Shown: positions 33,617 to 42,633, counted from the stretch's first letter. The stretch: DNA of 59,705 bases from CAG-217 sp963605415 (GCA_963605415.1 CAVCUL010000012.1:1-59705); one strand, 5' to 3'. Program-made: numbers and translations. Notes: generated by a model from the letters alone, not told the origin.

Positions 33617-35335
33617 ATGTACCAGGTTTTATATCGTAAATACCGCCCGCGGGTCTTTGCCGATGTGTACGGCCAGGACCATGTGACCTCCACGCTGAAA
33701 AACGAGATCAAAGAGGGCCGCATTTCCCACGCCTATCTGTTTACCGGCTCCCGCGGCACCGGCAAGACCACCTGCGCCAAAATCTTGGCCAAGGCGGTGA
33801 ACTGCCCCAATGCTGTGGACGGCGAGCCTTGCAACGCGTGCGAGATCTGCAAAGGGCTGGACAGCGGCACCATCTACGATGTGGTAGAGATCGACGCCGC
33901 CTCCAACAACGGCGTAGACAATATCCGCGACCTGCGGGAGGAGGTCAACTACACCCCCACCCGCGGCAAGTATCGAGTCTATATTATCGACGAGGTGCAT
34001 ATGCTCTCCACCGGGGCGTTCAACGCCCTGCTCAAGACCCTGGAGGAGCCGCCCGCCCATGTGATCTTTATTTTAGCCACCACAGAGGTGCACAAACTGC
34101 CTGCCACCATTCTCAGCCGGTGCCAGCGCTTTGACTTTAAGCGCATTCAGCCGGAGACCATGGCGGTGCGCTTGCAGCAGGTGGCCGGGCTGGAGGGCAT
34201 GGAGCTGGCGCCGGACGCCGCCACCCTGATCGCCCGCATTGCAGACGGTGCCCTGCGCGACGGCCTGTCCATTCTGGACCAGTGCGCCGGGCGCAGCAAG
34301 CAAATCACCGCCCAACTGGTCAGCGAAGTGGCCGGTTTGGCCGGGCGCGAGGCGCTCTATCGCCTGTCTGACGCCGTACTGGCCCGGGACAGCAGCGCCG
34401 CTGCGGAGGAGCTGGCCCAGCTGCACGAGAACAGCTACGATATGGAGCGGCTGTGCGTGGAGATGATCAACCACTTCCGCAACTTTATGATGGTCAAAAC
34501 GGTAAAGAAAAGCCGCGAGCTGATCATCTGCACCGACGATGAATACAAGCATATTGAGGAGAGCGCCGGGCAGTTCACCCTGGCCCAGATCCTCCGTGGG
34601 CTGGACCTGTTCCAGTCTACTTTGGTAAAGATCAAAGGCGGCGCCACCCCGCGTATTGAGATGGAGATGGCCTTTGTCCGCCTGTGCGAACCCAAGTTGG
34701 AGACAGACCCGGACGCCATCAACCAGCGCCTGTCCGCCCTGGAGCGAGCGGTGCAAAACGGCGTGCCTGCCGCACCGGTCAAGACCGTGCAGTCCCCCGC
34801 CCCGGCGGAGCGCCCTGCACCGGCACAACCGACCGTGCCACCCACCCCGCAGCCTGCGCCCACACCGGCAGCACCTGCGCCGGAGCCTGTACCTGCGGCA
34901 CCTGCCGAGCCTGCACCGACACCGATGGCAGAGCCTGCACAACCGGCGGCGCCCCTGCCCCAAGAACCGGCGCCCCCCGCACCGTCCCCTGCTCCCGCAG
35001 CGGACAGCGAGCAGCAGCTGTTTATGCAGTGGGCGGACCTGATGGAAATTCTCCACCGCACGGACATTGCCCTGTTCGGCGTGCTAAACGGCTCCCAGGG
35101 CTACACCCGTGGCGAGTTTTTCCTGATCGACAGCCCCAACCCCACCATCAAGGAGTTCATCAAGATCTCCACCCACGCTAAGGCCATTCGCGCGGCTCTC
35201 CACGAGCTCACCGGCCACAACTACAAGCTGGGCCTGTTTAAGAAGAAATCCACCGAGCAAGCGCCCCGGCGGGACCCGTTAGAGGACCTGCTGAGCAAAG
35301 CCCGGGGAAATAATATTCAAATCGAAGAACATTAA
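33617..35335 (+). CDS. dnaX: DNA polymerase III subunit gamma/tau
   Basis: A 572-residue clamp-loader subunit. The AAA+ module holds Walker A GSRGTGKTT (residues 44-52), zinc Cys C63, C72, C75, C78 (NCPNAVDGEPCNACEIC), Walker B IIDEVHML and the SRC motif (LSRCQRFDF). From about residue 395 to 480 runs a Pro/Ala/Glu-rich linker, then a C-terminal domain that would bind the polymerase. No programmed-frameshift slippery A-run stands out. Start at 33617 after GGAGG. First protein of the dnaX-ybaB-recR cluster. Confidence 0.96.
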   Translation: MYQVLYRKYRPRVFADVYGQDHVTSTLKNEIKEGRISHAYLFTGSRGTGKTTCAKILAKAVNCPNAVDGEPCNACEICKGLDSGTIYDVVEIDAASNNGVDNIRDLREEVNYTPTRGKYRVYIIDEVHMLSTGAFNALLKTLEEPPAHVIFILATTEVHKLPATILSRCQRFDFKRIQPETMAVRLQQVAGLEGMELAPDAATLIARIADGALRDGLSILDQCAGRSKQITAQLVSEVAGLAGREALYRLSDAVLARDSSAAAEELAQLHENSYDMERLCVEMINHFRNFMMVKTVKKSRELIICTDDEYKHIEESAGQFTLAQILRGLDLFQSTLVKIKGGATPRIEMEMAFVRLCEPKLETDPDAINQRLSALERAVQNGVPAAPVKTVQSPAPAERPAPAQPTVPPTPQPAPTPAAPAPEPVPAAPAEPAPTPMAEPAQPAAPLPQEPAPPAPSPAPAADSEQQLFMQWADLMEILHRTDIALFGVLNGSQGYTRGEFFLIDSPNPTIKEFIKISTHAKAIRAALHELTGHNYKLGLFKKKSTEQAPRRDPLEDLLSKARGNNIQIEEH

Positions 35336-35346
35336 AGGAGCATACT

Positions 35347-35691
35347 ATGAAAGCAAGACTTCCCCAGGGTATGGGCGGCGGACCGCAGAATATGCAGTCC
35401 ATGCTGCGCCAGGCCCAGAAGATGCAGGAGAACATTGAGGCCAAAAAGGCCGAGCTGGAGGAGAAAGAATATGTGGTCTCTTCCGGCGGCGGCATGGTAG
35501 AAGTGACCGCCAACGGCAAGCACGAGATCAAAGCCATCGGCATTGACCCGGAAGTGGTAGACCCGGAAGATGTGGAAATGCTGGAGGATATGCTGCTGGC
35601 CGCCATTAACGAGGCCATGCGCAAGATCGACGAGGACTCGGAGAAAGAGCTGTCTGCCGTCACCGGCGGGCTGAACATTCCCGGCCTTTAA
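35347..35691 (+). CDS. ybaB: Nucleoid-associated protein YbaB/EbfC
   Basis: A 114-residue YbaB/EbfC protein. It begins with a helix of Gly/Met/Gln (MGGGPQNMQSMLRQAQKMQENIE), followed by the strands EYVVSSGGGMVEVTANGKHEIKAIGIDPEVV and a C-terminal helix, the whole family outline. It binds DNA as a dimer. It lies 11 bases after dnaX and 12 before recR, as in most bacteria. Confidence 0.95.
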   Translation: MKARLPQGMGGGPQNMQSMLRQAQKMQENIEAKKAELEEKEYVVSSGGGMVEVTANGKHEIKAIGIDPEVVDPEDVEMLEDMLLAAINEAMRKIDEDSEKELSAVTGGLNIPGL

Positions 35692-35703
35692 TCGGTAAGC
35701 GGT

Positions 35704-36303
35704 ATGCGATACAACTTAGCCGCACTGCAAAATCTGGTAGACCAGTTTGAGCGTATGCAGGGGATCGGTCACAAGACCGCCCAGCGTATGGCGTTCTATG
35801 TACTGGGGCTGTCAGACGAAGAGACCAAGGCTTTTACTGACGCGATTACCCAGGCGCATACCAAGATCCACCAGTGCAAAATCTGCTGCGATCTGGCAGA
35901 GGAGGAGCTTTGCCCCATCTGCAAGAACCCGGCCCGGGATAAGAGCGTGATCTGCGTGGTGGAGGATCCGCGGGATGTGGCCGCCATTGAGCGCACCCAC
36001 GAGTACAACGGCACCTACCATGTGCTCCACGGTGCCATCTCGCCTATGGACAATATCGGCCCGGATCAAATCCGCATTAAGGAGCTGCTGGCCCGGCTGA
36101 ACGACGGCACGGTGGAGGAGGTCATTATGGCCACCAATCCCACCGTAGAGGGCGAGGCCACCGCCATGTATATCAGCCGATTGCTGAAACCCATGGGCAT
36201 TACCGTCAGCCGCCTGGCCTACGGCGTGCCGGTGGGCGCCGACTTGGAATATGCCGACGAGGTCACCCTGTCCAGAGCCTTGGAGGGGCGCAGCCTGATT
36301 TAA
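35704..36303 (+). CDS. recR: Recombination protein RecR
   Basis: A 199-residue RecR: helix-hairpin-helix near the start (LVDQFERMQGIGHKTAQRMAF, quoted as QGIGHKTAQRMAF), four-Cys zinc finger (CKICCDLAEEELCPIC) and the Toprim domain (VVEDPRDVAAIERT; MATNPTVEGEATAMYI). With RecO it loads RecA at gaps. Full length, same operon as dnaX and ybaB. Confidence 0.97.
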   Translation: MRYNLAALQNLVDQFERMQGIGHKTAQRMAFYVLGLSDEETKAFTDAITQAHTKIHQCKICCDLAEEELCPICKNPARDKSVICVVEDPRDVAAIERTHEYNGTYHVLHGAISPMDNIGPDQIRIKELLARLNDGTVEEVIMATNPTVEGEATAMYISRLLKPMGITVSRLAYGVPVGADLEYADEVTLSRALEGRSLI

Positions 36304-36329
36304 CAAAAAAACAGAAAGGAGTGGGCGCT

Positions 36330-36794
36330 TTGGGAGAAGCAAAGCAAGTGATTGCCCGCAATAAAAAAGCGTTCCACGACTATTTTGTGCTGGACACCTA
36401 CGAGGCGGGACTGGAGCTTTTCGGCACGGAGATCAAGTCCATTCGCCAGGGCAAAGTGAATTTGAAAGACAGCTGGTGCAGCATTGACGAGGGCCAGATG
36501 TATGCCGTTGGGGTGCATATCTCCCCTTACGACCACGGCAATATTTTCAATCGGGACCCTATGCGCCGCAAGCGGCTGCTGCTGCATAAGAAAGAAATTC
36601 TCCGCCTGGCTGCGGACAGCCAGCAGCAGGGGCTGTCTGTCATTCCCTTGCAGCTGTATATCATCAAGGGCCGCGCCAAATTGGAGATCGGCCTGTGCAA
36701 GGGCAAAAAGCTCTATGATAAGCGGGCCGTGGCTGCCAAGAAAGCCTCGCAACGGGACATTGACCGCGCCTTGAAAGACCGGCAGCGGGATTAA
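36330..36794 (+). CDS. smpB: SsrA-binding protein SmpB
   Basis: A 154-residue SmpB with the standard core: NKKAFHDYFVLDTYEAGL, LFGTEIKSIRQGKVNLKDSWC, HISPYDHGNIFNRDPMRRKRLLLHKKEI (quoted in parts) and the basic tail DIDRALKDR. It brings tmRNA to stalled ribosomes. The start is a TTG at 36330, 8 bases after AAAGGAG; an in-frame GTG at 36321 overlaps that site. The tmRNA gene follows 23 bases later, so both trans-translation factors are together. Confidence 0.93.
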   Translation: MGEAKQVIARNKKAFHDYFVLDTYEAGLELFGTEIKSIRQGKVNLKDSWCSIDEGQMYAVGVHISPYDHGNIFNRDPMRRKRLLLHKKEILRLAADSQQQGLSVIPLQLYIIKGRAKLEIGLCKGKKLYDKRAVAAKKASQRDIDRALKDRQRD

Positions 36795-36817
36795 CCGCAC
36801 CAAAAATAACGATAAAT

Positions 36818-37168
36818 GGGGATGAAAGGATTTCGACGGGTATAAAGAAGCACCGTAAGCGCATAGCGGAGTTGCACCGCTTAAAAAGTAACACTTTAAA
36901 TTGAACTGACAATCATAAAACAGTAGCTCTGGCTGCTTAATTGCAGCCAGCGTTCTCGCTCTGAGGGCCACGACAGGGATGAGAGCGTCGTTTAGTGGCG
37001 AACTTGCACGGAGGAGCGTTCCAGCCCCCGTCAGGAATTAGGAACTACCGTAGCGCCCAGTCTGTTTGCCGGCGAAGCGTGAGGGGAACCCCCAGCGACA
37101 AACTATATGCGTAGAAAGCGTTGCAGGCGTATATTCGGACGCGGTTTCGATTACCGCCATCTCCACCA
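36818..37168 (+). ncRNA. ssrA: Transfer-messenger RNA
   Basis: The 5' end GGGGATGAAAGGATTTCGACGGG and the 3' end with TTTCGATTACCGCCATCTCCACCA are the tRNA-like halves (T-loop and acceptor, encoded CCA). The tag frame at 36905-36940 reads T-D-N-H-K-T-V-A-L-A-A-stop; the terminal ALAA is the degradation signal. The first codon would be ACT or the following GAC, not the usual GCx. It directly follows smpB. Length 351 nt. Confidence 0.93.
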
Positions 37169-37169
37169 A

Positions 37170-37202
37170 AAAAGCAGCCCCCCCGGGCTGCTTTTCATTT
37201 TT
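37170..37202 (+). terminator. Terminator after tmRNA
   Basis: AAAAGCAGCCC and GGGCTGCTTTT arms with a CCCC loop, then CATTTTTTA. Confidence 0.85.
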
Positions 37203-37239
37203 TATGTGAGGTCTAAAAGCGAACAAAAGCGATTCTTCA

Positions 37240-37268
37240 TGGACAATCTGCGCAAGGTATGGTATAGT
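37240..37268 (+). promoter_or_regulatory. Promoter of the Nudix gene
   Basis: TGGACA (37240-37245), 17-base spacer, TATAGT (37263-37268), about 40 bases before the ATG at 37308. Confidence 0.65.
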
Positions 37269-37307
37269 GTGAGTAAACGCAAACAAAAGGAAAAGGCGGG
37301 CAAATTT

Positions 37308-37763
37308 ATGAGCAAATACGAAAAAGCGGAGCTGACCAACATGTGCATGATCTATGACGGTGCCGGGCGTGTGGTGGTGCAGGACAAGGTCGGCCGCAGC
37401 TGGGGCGGGATCACCTTTCCCGGCGGGCATGTGGAGAAGGACGAGTCCTTTGTGGACTCCGTCATTCGAGAGATGAAAGAAGAGACCGGGCTGGATATTC
37501 AGTCCCCCAAGCTGTGCGGGATCAAGTGGTGGGAAGCGGGTCACGGTCGGCGCTACATTATCCTGCTGTTCAAAACCGACCGCTACACCGGCACACTGCA
37601 TGATTCTAACGAAGGCAAAGTGTTTTGGGCCGAATTAGATACGCTGCGGTCCATGCGCCTGGCGCCCAGCTTTGACAAAATGCTGGATGTATTCACCAAC
37701 GAGGACATACAGGAATACATCCAACGCAAAAGCCCGGACGGGTGGACGGATATTTTGAAATGA
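37308..37763 (+). CDS. Nudix hydrolase, MutT-like
   Basis: A 151-residue Nudix protein. The Nudix box GHVEKDESFVDSVIREMKEETGL is complete (key residues G, E, REM-EE-G). It opens MSKYEKAELTNMCMIYDGAG, like the 8-oxo-dGTP pyrophosphatases of low-GC Gram-positives; it could equally act on other nucleoside diphosphate derivatives. The start at 37308 fits family length. Its stop overlaps the GNAT start (ATGA), so the two are one operon. Confidence 0.87.
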   Translation: MSKYEKAELTNMCMIYDGAGRVVVQDKVGRSWGGITFPGGHVEKDESFVDSVIREMKEETGLDIQSPKLCGIKWWEAGHGRRYIILLFKTDRYTGTLHDSNEGKVFWAELDTLRSMRLAPSFDKMLDVFTNEDIQEYIQRKSPDGWTDILK

Positions 37764-38485
37764 CAAAGCAAGAAATGATGACCACCGTGTATCGCCAACT
37801 GGCGCTGGACTATAATTGCCAACCGGATGACTTTACAAAAAGCGGCATTTTCTTTACAGAAGCCAAAATGCAGCCGGGACGGCGGAAAATGCCATTTGTC
37901 ACCCCGCGCCTGGAAGTGATCACCATGGGCAACAGCACCGTGGTCAACGCATCTAAAAGCGTTATGCCCTATGTAAAGCGAAAATTCAGAAACAAAAGCA
38001 GCTACGAAATCCTCACTGACAAGCTGGTCTACGGCGCAAATCCCTACTACCTCCCGGATATAGAGCGCATAAAGCCCATCGAAAACACCGCCTGTTCCTT
38101 TGCTCTGCTGGATAAAGACTTGCACGATTTGTATAAAAACAAGGGCTTTCCAAACGCATTACAGTATGACCCCAACAGCGCGCGGCCGGAGGTGCTGGCC
38201 GCCGTAGCCTATGACCAAGAGCAAATTGTCGGCATCGCTTGTGCCAGCGCAGATAGCCAGACCATGTGGCAGATCGGCGTCGATGTGTGCCCTGCATATC
38301 GCGGCAACGGCATCGCGGTAAAGCTGGTGAACATGCTGACCATAGAGACTTTGGCCCGGGGCGTGGTGCCCTATTACACCACGGATATTGCCAATTTACG
38401 CTCTCAAAAAGTGGCCGTCAAAAGCGGCTATTTGCCCGCCTGGATCCATTGTTTTAGAAACCGATTGCCAAAACTCCATAAATAA
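37760..38485 (+). CDS. GNAT family N-acetyltransferase
   Basis: A 241-residue protein. The last 80 residues carry the GNAT acetyl-CoA fold (EQIVGIACASADSQTMWQIGVDVCPAYRGNGIAVKLVNML, quoted as IGVDVCPAYRGNGIAVKLV), including the R/Q-x-x-G-x-G/A P-loop. The first 150 residues are a clostridial domain without a known name. Substrate is unknown. It starts inside the Nudix stop codon. Base composition is more AT-rich than neighbours, a weak hint of later acquisition. Confidence 0.8.
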   Translation: MTKQEMMTTVYRQLALDYNCQPDDFTKSGIFFTEAKMQPGRRKMPFVTPRLEVITMGNSTVVNASKSVMPYVKRKFRNKSSYEILTDKLVYGANPYYLPDIERIKPIENTACSFALLDKDLHDLYKNKGFPNALQYDPNSARPEVLAAVAYDQEQIVGIACASADSQTMWQIGVDVCPAYRGNGIAVKLVNMLTIETLARGVVPYYTTDIANLRSQKVAVKSGYLPAWIHCFRNRLPKLHK

Positions 38486-38516
38486 AAGCAGTCCACACGG
38501 GCTGCTTTTGTTTTTC
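38483..38516 (+). terminator. Terminator of Nudix-GNAT operon
   Basis: AAAAGCAG and CTGCTTTT arms with inner CC/GG pair, followed by GTTTTTC. Confidence 0.85.
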
Positions 38517-38524
38517 ACACCAAA

Positions 38525-38562
38525 CAAAAAACCGCCTGCGGCACCAAGGTCGCAAGCGGTAT
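38525..38562 (-). terminator. Terminator of split transketolase genes
   Basis: ACCGC/GCGGT and GCG/CGC arms; on the minus strand a run of T follows (38530-38525). Confidence 0.75.
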
Positions 38563-38576
38563 CTTTTTGGCTAAAT

Positions 38577-39518
38577 TTATTTTACAAAGTCGGCAGCCAC
38601 CTGGGCAATGTGGTCTGCACACAGGCCAAACTGCACCAACAAATCTGCACCGGGGCCGCTGTGGCCGAACTCGTCGTTGACGCCGATACGGCGCACAGGG
38701 GTGGGCAGCTGCTCGCTGAGCACGGAACAAACGGCCTCGCCCAGACCGCCTACAATGCTGTGCTCCTCCACGGTGATGACCTTGCCGGTCTTCTTGGCAG
38801 TGGCCAGCACAGCAGCCTCGTCCAAAGGCTTAATGGTAGCCATATTGATCACCTCGGCAGAAATGCCCTTGGCAGCCAGTTGCTCAGCGGCGGCCATAGC
38901 CTCCGGCACCATCAGACCACAGGCAATGATGGACACATCACTGCCCTCCCGGATCACCTCGGCCTTACCGATCTCAAACTGATAATCCTCGCTGTGGAAC
39001 ACCTCGGTAGCCAGGCGGGCAAAGCGCATATACACCGGGCCATCCATCTCATAGGCGGCCTTGACCACCTGCCGGGCCTCCACATCGTCTGCCGGGCAGA
39101 TCACGGTCATACCGGGGATCACCCGCATCAGGGCAAAGTCCTCACAGCACTGGTGAGACGCGCCGTCCTCGCCAACGCTGATGCCGGCGTGGGTAGCGCC
39201 GATCTTTACATTCAAATGGGGATAGCCGATGCTGTTGCGCACCTGCTCAAAGGCACGACCGGCAGCAAACATGGCAAAGCTGGACGCAAAGGGTACCAGC
39301 CCCATGGTGGACAAGCCGGCGGCCACGCACATCATATCCGCCTCCGCAATACCGCAGTTAAAGTGGCGGTCCGGATAGGCTTTCTTAAAAATACCGGTCT
39401 TGGTGGCACCGGCCAGGTCCGCGTCCAACACCACCAGATTGTCGGCGCCGCCTGCAGCCAGTTCCTTTAAGGCGTTGCCGTAGCTCTCGCGGGTTGCGAT
39501 CTTCTTTACTTCTGCCAT
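38577..39518 (-). CDS. Transketolase, C-terminal subunit
   Basis: A 313-residue protein comprising the pyrimidine-binding and C-terminal domains of transketolase: MAEVKKIATRESYGNALKELAAGG, DADLAGATKTGIFKKAYPDRHFNCGIAEADMMCVAAGLSTMG (quoted in parts) and VKIGATHAGISVGEDGASHQ. It works as a heterodimer with the N-terminal subunit two bases upstream to shuttle two-carbon units in the pentose phosphate pathway. Split transketolases are common in Clostridia and archaea. Confidence 0.95.
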   Translation of the reverse strand: MAEVKKIATRESYGNALKELAAGGADNLVVLDADLAGATKTGIFKKAYPDRHFNCGIAEADMMCVAAGLSTMGLVPFASSFAMFAAGRAFEQVRNSIGYPHLNVKIGATHAGISVGEDGASHQCCEDFALMRVIPGMTVICPADDVEARQVVKAAYEMDGPVYMRFARLATEVFHSEDYQFEIGKAEVIREGSDVSIIACGLMVPEAMAAAEQLAAKGISAEVINMATIKPLDEAAVLATAKKTGKVITVEEHSIVGGLGEAVCSVLSEQLPTPVRRIGVNDEFGHSGPGADLLVQFGLCADHIAQVAADFVK

Positions 39519-39520
39519 GG

Positions 39521-40363
39521 TTACGCCTCCAATTCCTGCAGCTTAGCAGTCAGCTCTGCCATTGCCGTCTTGTATTCTTCCGGGTTGGTGGCCTTGCCGT
39601 GCCAACCGCACTCATTTTCCATAAAGGACACGCCCTTGCCCTTCACCGTCTTCATCAAAATGCAGAAGGGCTTGGTACTCTTGTGGAAAGCGTCAAAGGC
39701 ACTCTCCAGCTGGTCAAAATCGTTGCCGTCAATGGTGGCCACATCAAAGCCAAAGGCTTTTGCCTTTTCGTCAATCGGCTCGGCGCACATCACATCTTTG
39801 CACAGGCCGTCGATCTGCAAGCCGTTCCAGTCAATGATCACGCACAGGTTATCCAGGTGGTACTGGTTGGCAAACATCATTGCCTCCCAAACCTGGCCCT
39901 CCTCGATCTCACCGTCGCCCAGCAGGGTGTACACCCGAATATCGTCCTTGCCCAGGAACTTGGCGCCCTTGGCCATACCGCAGGCGGCGCTGATACCCTG
40001 GCCCAGAGAGCCGGTGCTCATATCAATGCCGGGCACAGTGTTCATATTGGGGTGGCCCTGCAAATAAGAGCCGATATGGCGCAGGGTGGTCAGATCCTCC
40101 GGCGGGAAAAAGCCCTTGTACGCCAGAGCGCTGTACAGACCGGGGGCACAGTGACCCTTAGACAAAACGAAACGGTCCCGATCCACCCATTTCGGGTTTT
40201 TGGGATCCACGCGCATTTCTTTGCCATACAAATATGCAAACACATCTGCGGAGGACAAACTGCCGCCGGGGTGCCCGGATTTGGCACTGTTGGTGCTGTC
40301 TACAATGCCCAACCGAATCTTGGCAGCGTAGATCTGCAGTGCCTTTTTGGTTGCTTGATCCAT
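39521..40363 (-). CDS. Transketolase, N-terminal subunit
   Basis: A 280-residue subunit with the ThDP-binding half: SAKSGHPGGSLSSADVFAYLYG, DRDRFVLSKGHCAPGLYSALAYKG and TGSLGQGISAACGMAKGAK, then the GDGEIEEGQVWEAMMFANQ..N motif. Together with the downstream gene it makes a complete transketolase. No transaldolase or other pentose phosphate gene is adjacent. Confidence 0.95.
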   Translation of the reverse strand: MDQATKKALQIYAAKIRLGIVDSTNSAKSGHPGGSLSSADVFAYLYGKEMRVDPKNPKWVDRDRFVLSKGHCAPGLYSALAYKGFFPPEDLTTLRHIGSYLQGHPNMNTVPGIDMSTGSLGQGISAACGMAKGAKFLGKDDIRVYTLLGDGEIEEGQVWEAMMFANQYHLDNLCVIIDWNGLQIDGLCKDVMCAEPIDEKAKAFGFDVATIDGNDFDQLESAFDAFHKSTKPFCILMKTVKGKGVSFMENECGWHGKATNPEEYKTAMAELTAKLQELEA

Positions 40364-40448
40364 AATGATAACTCCTTCAAAAAGATTTCACCTGTATTTT
40401 AACACTTAAACGGCGGCTGTTCAATAGTTTTTCCAAATTTATAAGCGG

Positions 40449-40479
40449 CAAAAAGGGACCCTGTTCCTACAGAGCCCCC
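40449..40479 (-). terminator. Terminator of the LCP gene
   Basis: A 10-bp stem with two G-U pairs (GGGGCTCTGT with ACAGGGTCCC on the minus strand) followed by TTTTTG. Confidence 0.7.
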
Positions 40480-40490
40480 GCTTTTTCAAC

Positions 40491-41840
40491 TTACTGAATC
40501 CGGGTGTAAAACACGTCCAGCACCGTTTGCATTAAACTGTCTTTATCCGGATAGAAACCGGCAAACACATAGTCCTTGAATTCCTTATTCTCCACTGCCT
40601 TCATCTCGCCATCCAGGGTATAGGACTGAATGTCCGTGGTGCCCTTTTGCAGCAGTAAGGAGCCCAGGTAGGTTACATTGGACACAGTTAAATCCGTGGT
40701 ACAATAATCGGAAGCGGTATTGTACAAATTGGTAATCACGCTAAAATCCGAGGTAACGCTGCCCCGCACTTTGTCTGCAAACGCATTCAGGTACTGCACC
40801 TGGCGCTGGGTTCGGTTTAACGACGCGTTCAGGTTATCCATATCACGGGTACGCACATAGGCCTCGGTCAAATCCCCGGTCAAGTGCACCGTATCGCCCT
40901 TTTTCACTCCATAATCCGGCAGGTCATAAAGCGCCTCTACCTTGACGCCGCCAATGGAGTCATTGATGGGCTGAATACCGTTCAGATCCAAGGCAAAATA
41001 CTTATCAATGGGCACATTGTAAAGAATACGGCTGATGGACTTGGTTACATTCTTACAGGAGGTACCGAAGCCGTCGCCATAGGCGTAGGCAATGCAAAGC
41101 TCCATTTCCTTGGTCTTTTCAAAATTACCGTCAGCATCAAATACATCCACATCCACCATGGTATCTCGCGGCACGGCGATCATAGAGACCTTGCCGCTGA
41201 CCTTGTCAATGGCCACCACAATATCCGTATCGGCCATGCCGTTCGTAGAGGTATGACTCTCCGCCTTACCCAGCTCGCGCTTGTCTACGCCCAGGAATGC
41301 CATGGTCACCACATTCTCATTATACACATAGGTGTGGCCGTTATACTCTATGGTCTCCTGATAGTCGGTGGCGGCAGTGGTGTCTGTCATATTCTTCTCG
41401 CCGTTATAGTTCAGAATCAAAAACGCACCCACCACAAGGGCAGCCAAAATCAGCAGAAACACCAGAATGCCGATCACCACGCGGGCTCCCTTTGGCAGTC
41501 GGTGGTGCTTGTGATGATGATGGTGATGGTGATGATGATGGTGACGGTGACTGCTATGGCTGTGATGGCCTCCACTGCTGTGGTGGTGATGACTGCCACT
41601 GCTGTGGTGGTGATGATGCGTTTCTTCCACACCGGGAGCCGGTTCAATCGGTGCGCCGGCAGCCTCCGCCTGGCGGCGGTGGTTCTCCGAGGCGTGGTAC
41701 TCACCTGGAGTCACATCAGTCAAGGTCTCTTTCATTTCAAACTGCGGTTCGCCGGACACCGGCTGACGGTCATCTCCGCCGGTCAGAGAGAATACGCTGT
41801 CCTCAAAACGATCCAAATTGGGATCAATCGGTTTCTTCAT
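40491..41840 (-). CDS. LCP family protein with His-rich cytoplasmic segment
   Basis: A 449-residue LytR-CpsA-Psr protein. Residues 1-72 are acidic; 75-113 hold about 26 His in blocks; one membrane helix follows (120-145); the LCP catalytic domain lies outside (from about 180), with FLGVDKRELG, TDIVVAIDKVSGKVSMIAVPRDTMVDV (quoted in parts), LDLNGIQPINDSIGGV and TRDMDNLNASLNRTQRQ. LCP enzymes transfer teichoic-acid or other polymers to peptidoglycan. It overlaps the sortase start by about 17 bases and so belongs to its operon. Confidence 0.9.
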   Translation of the reverse strand: MKKPIDPNLDRFEDSVFSLTGGDDRQPVSGEPQFEMKETLTDVTPGEYHASENHRRQAEAAGAPIEPAPGVEETHHHHHSSGSHHHHSSGGHHSHSSHRHHHHHHHHHHHKHHRLPKGARVVIGILVFLLILAALVVGAFLILNYNGEKNMTDTTAATDYQETIEYNGHTYVYNENVVTMAFLGVDKRELGKAESHTSTNGMADTDIVVAIDKVSGKVSMIAVPRDTMVDVDVFDADGNFEKTKEMELCIAYAYGDGFGTSCKNVTKSISRILYNVPIDKYFALDLNGIQPINDSIGGVKVEALYDLPDYGVKKGDTVHLTGDLTEAYVRTRDMDNLNASLNRTQRQVQYLNAFADKVRGSVTSDFSVITNLYNTASDYCTTDLTVSNVTYLGSLLLQKGTTDIQSYTLDGEMKAVENKEFKDYVFAGFYPDKDSLMQTVLDVFYTRIQ

Positions 41841-42633
41841 TCTTCAGTAACACTCCGCTTACAAGGTATCTGCTGCTTCTTTGGCTGGAGCCGGTAAAGC
41901 AGGTGGACAAAATCACAATCTTGCTGTCCTTATCCACATTGGTCTTCAGGTCCGTACGCACATTCTTCAGGGTAGAGTCCGGATTTTGCAGCATGGCAAA
42001 AAATTCGCTGCGCACCGTTACATCCTGAAAAGAAAAGCTGTTCATAATATGCCGATCATCGTACTTAAATGCGGAGATGATCTGATAGGTCAGCTTGTGG
42101 CCGGGCATATAGATATAAAAATACGGGTGCTTGTCAAAGAAAGTCTTGTCCTCAAACTTATGCAGCGAAGTAAACATACTCTCACTGTAGCCGTTGTGGC
42201 CATATACCAAAGTAACCGAATCATTAAAAGTGGTGGAATTCTGTGACTGGGTAAACACGGCACCGCTGGCCAGCCAGCTTTTATCATAAGCGCTGTGCTT
42301 CAGATAGAATTCATCATCCGTAGTGCTCTGCACAATGGGGTAATTCACCTCGGTGCCGTCCACCTGAATCCAGGCATAGATCTCGTCATTCTGGCTTTGC
42401 AACTTTTTGAAATCCACCGGGTTGATGGCTTTCTTGCTTTCTCCGGTGGTATCGGTTGCGTCCGTCACCAGGCTTTGACTGCGACTATCCTCCTGGCGTG
42501 CGGCATACTGCTGATACAAATCCATGCCGATATACGCCAGCCCGGCAATTAAGCACACCAGCGCAATAATCAGCAGAACCGCCCTGCCCTTGCTGCGCTT
42601 CTCCTCTTTTTTCGGTTCTCTTTCGTTATTCAT
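41824..42633 (-). CDS. srtB: Class B sortase
   Basis: A 269-residue sortase: cytoplasmic charged N-terminus, one membrane helix (18-38), catalytic His146 (VYGHNGY), Cys245 (LSTCFTGSS) and Arg255 (RYLV). The wide beta-barrel with the helix between strands and the length identify class B. C. difficile SrtB cuts at SPKTG-like signals, matching the substrate encoded just upstream. The start at 42633 (MNNERE) is used; another ATG at 42675 lies right at the end of the terminator and lacks a ribosome site. Confidence 0.85.
   Translation of the reverse strand: MNNEREPKKEEKRSKGRAVLLIIALVCLIAGLAYIGMDLYQQYAARQEDSRSQSLVTDATDTTGESKKAINPVDFKKLQSQNDEIYAWIQVDGTEVNYPIVQSTTDDEFYLKHSAYDKSWLASGAVFTQSQNSTTFNDSVTLVYGHNGYSESMFTSLHKFEDKTFFDKHPYFYIYMPGHKLTYQIISAFKYDDRHIMNSFSFQDVTVRSEFFAMLQNPDSTLKNVRTDLKTNVDKDSKIVILSTCFTGSSQRSSRYLVSGVLLKNEETD

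Noticed and set aside
33617..35335. Programmed frameshift in dnaX giving a short gamma form
   Set aside because: No slippery A-run followed by a stem was seen near the end of the AAA+ part.
41499..41620. A tandem-repeat-like CAT/CAC tract that resembles a microsatellite or CRISPR-like repeat
   Set aside because: It is in frame inside the LCP gene and encodes the histidine block; there are no spacers.
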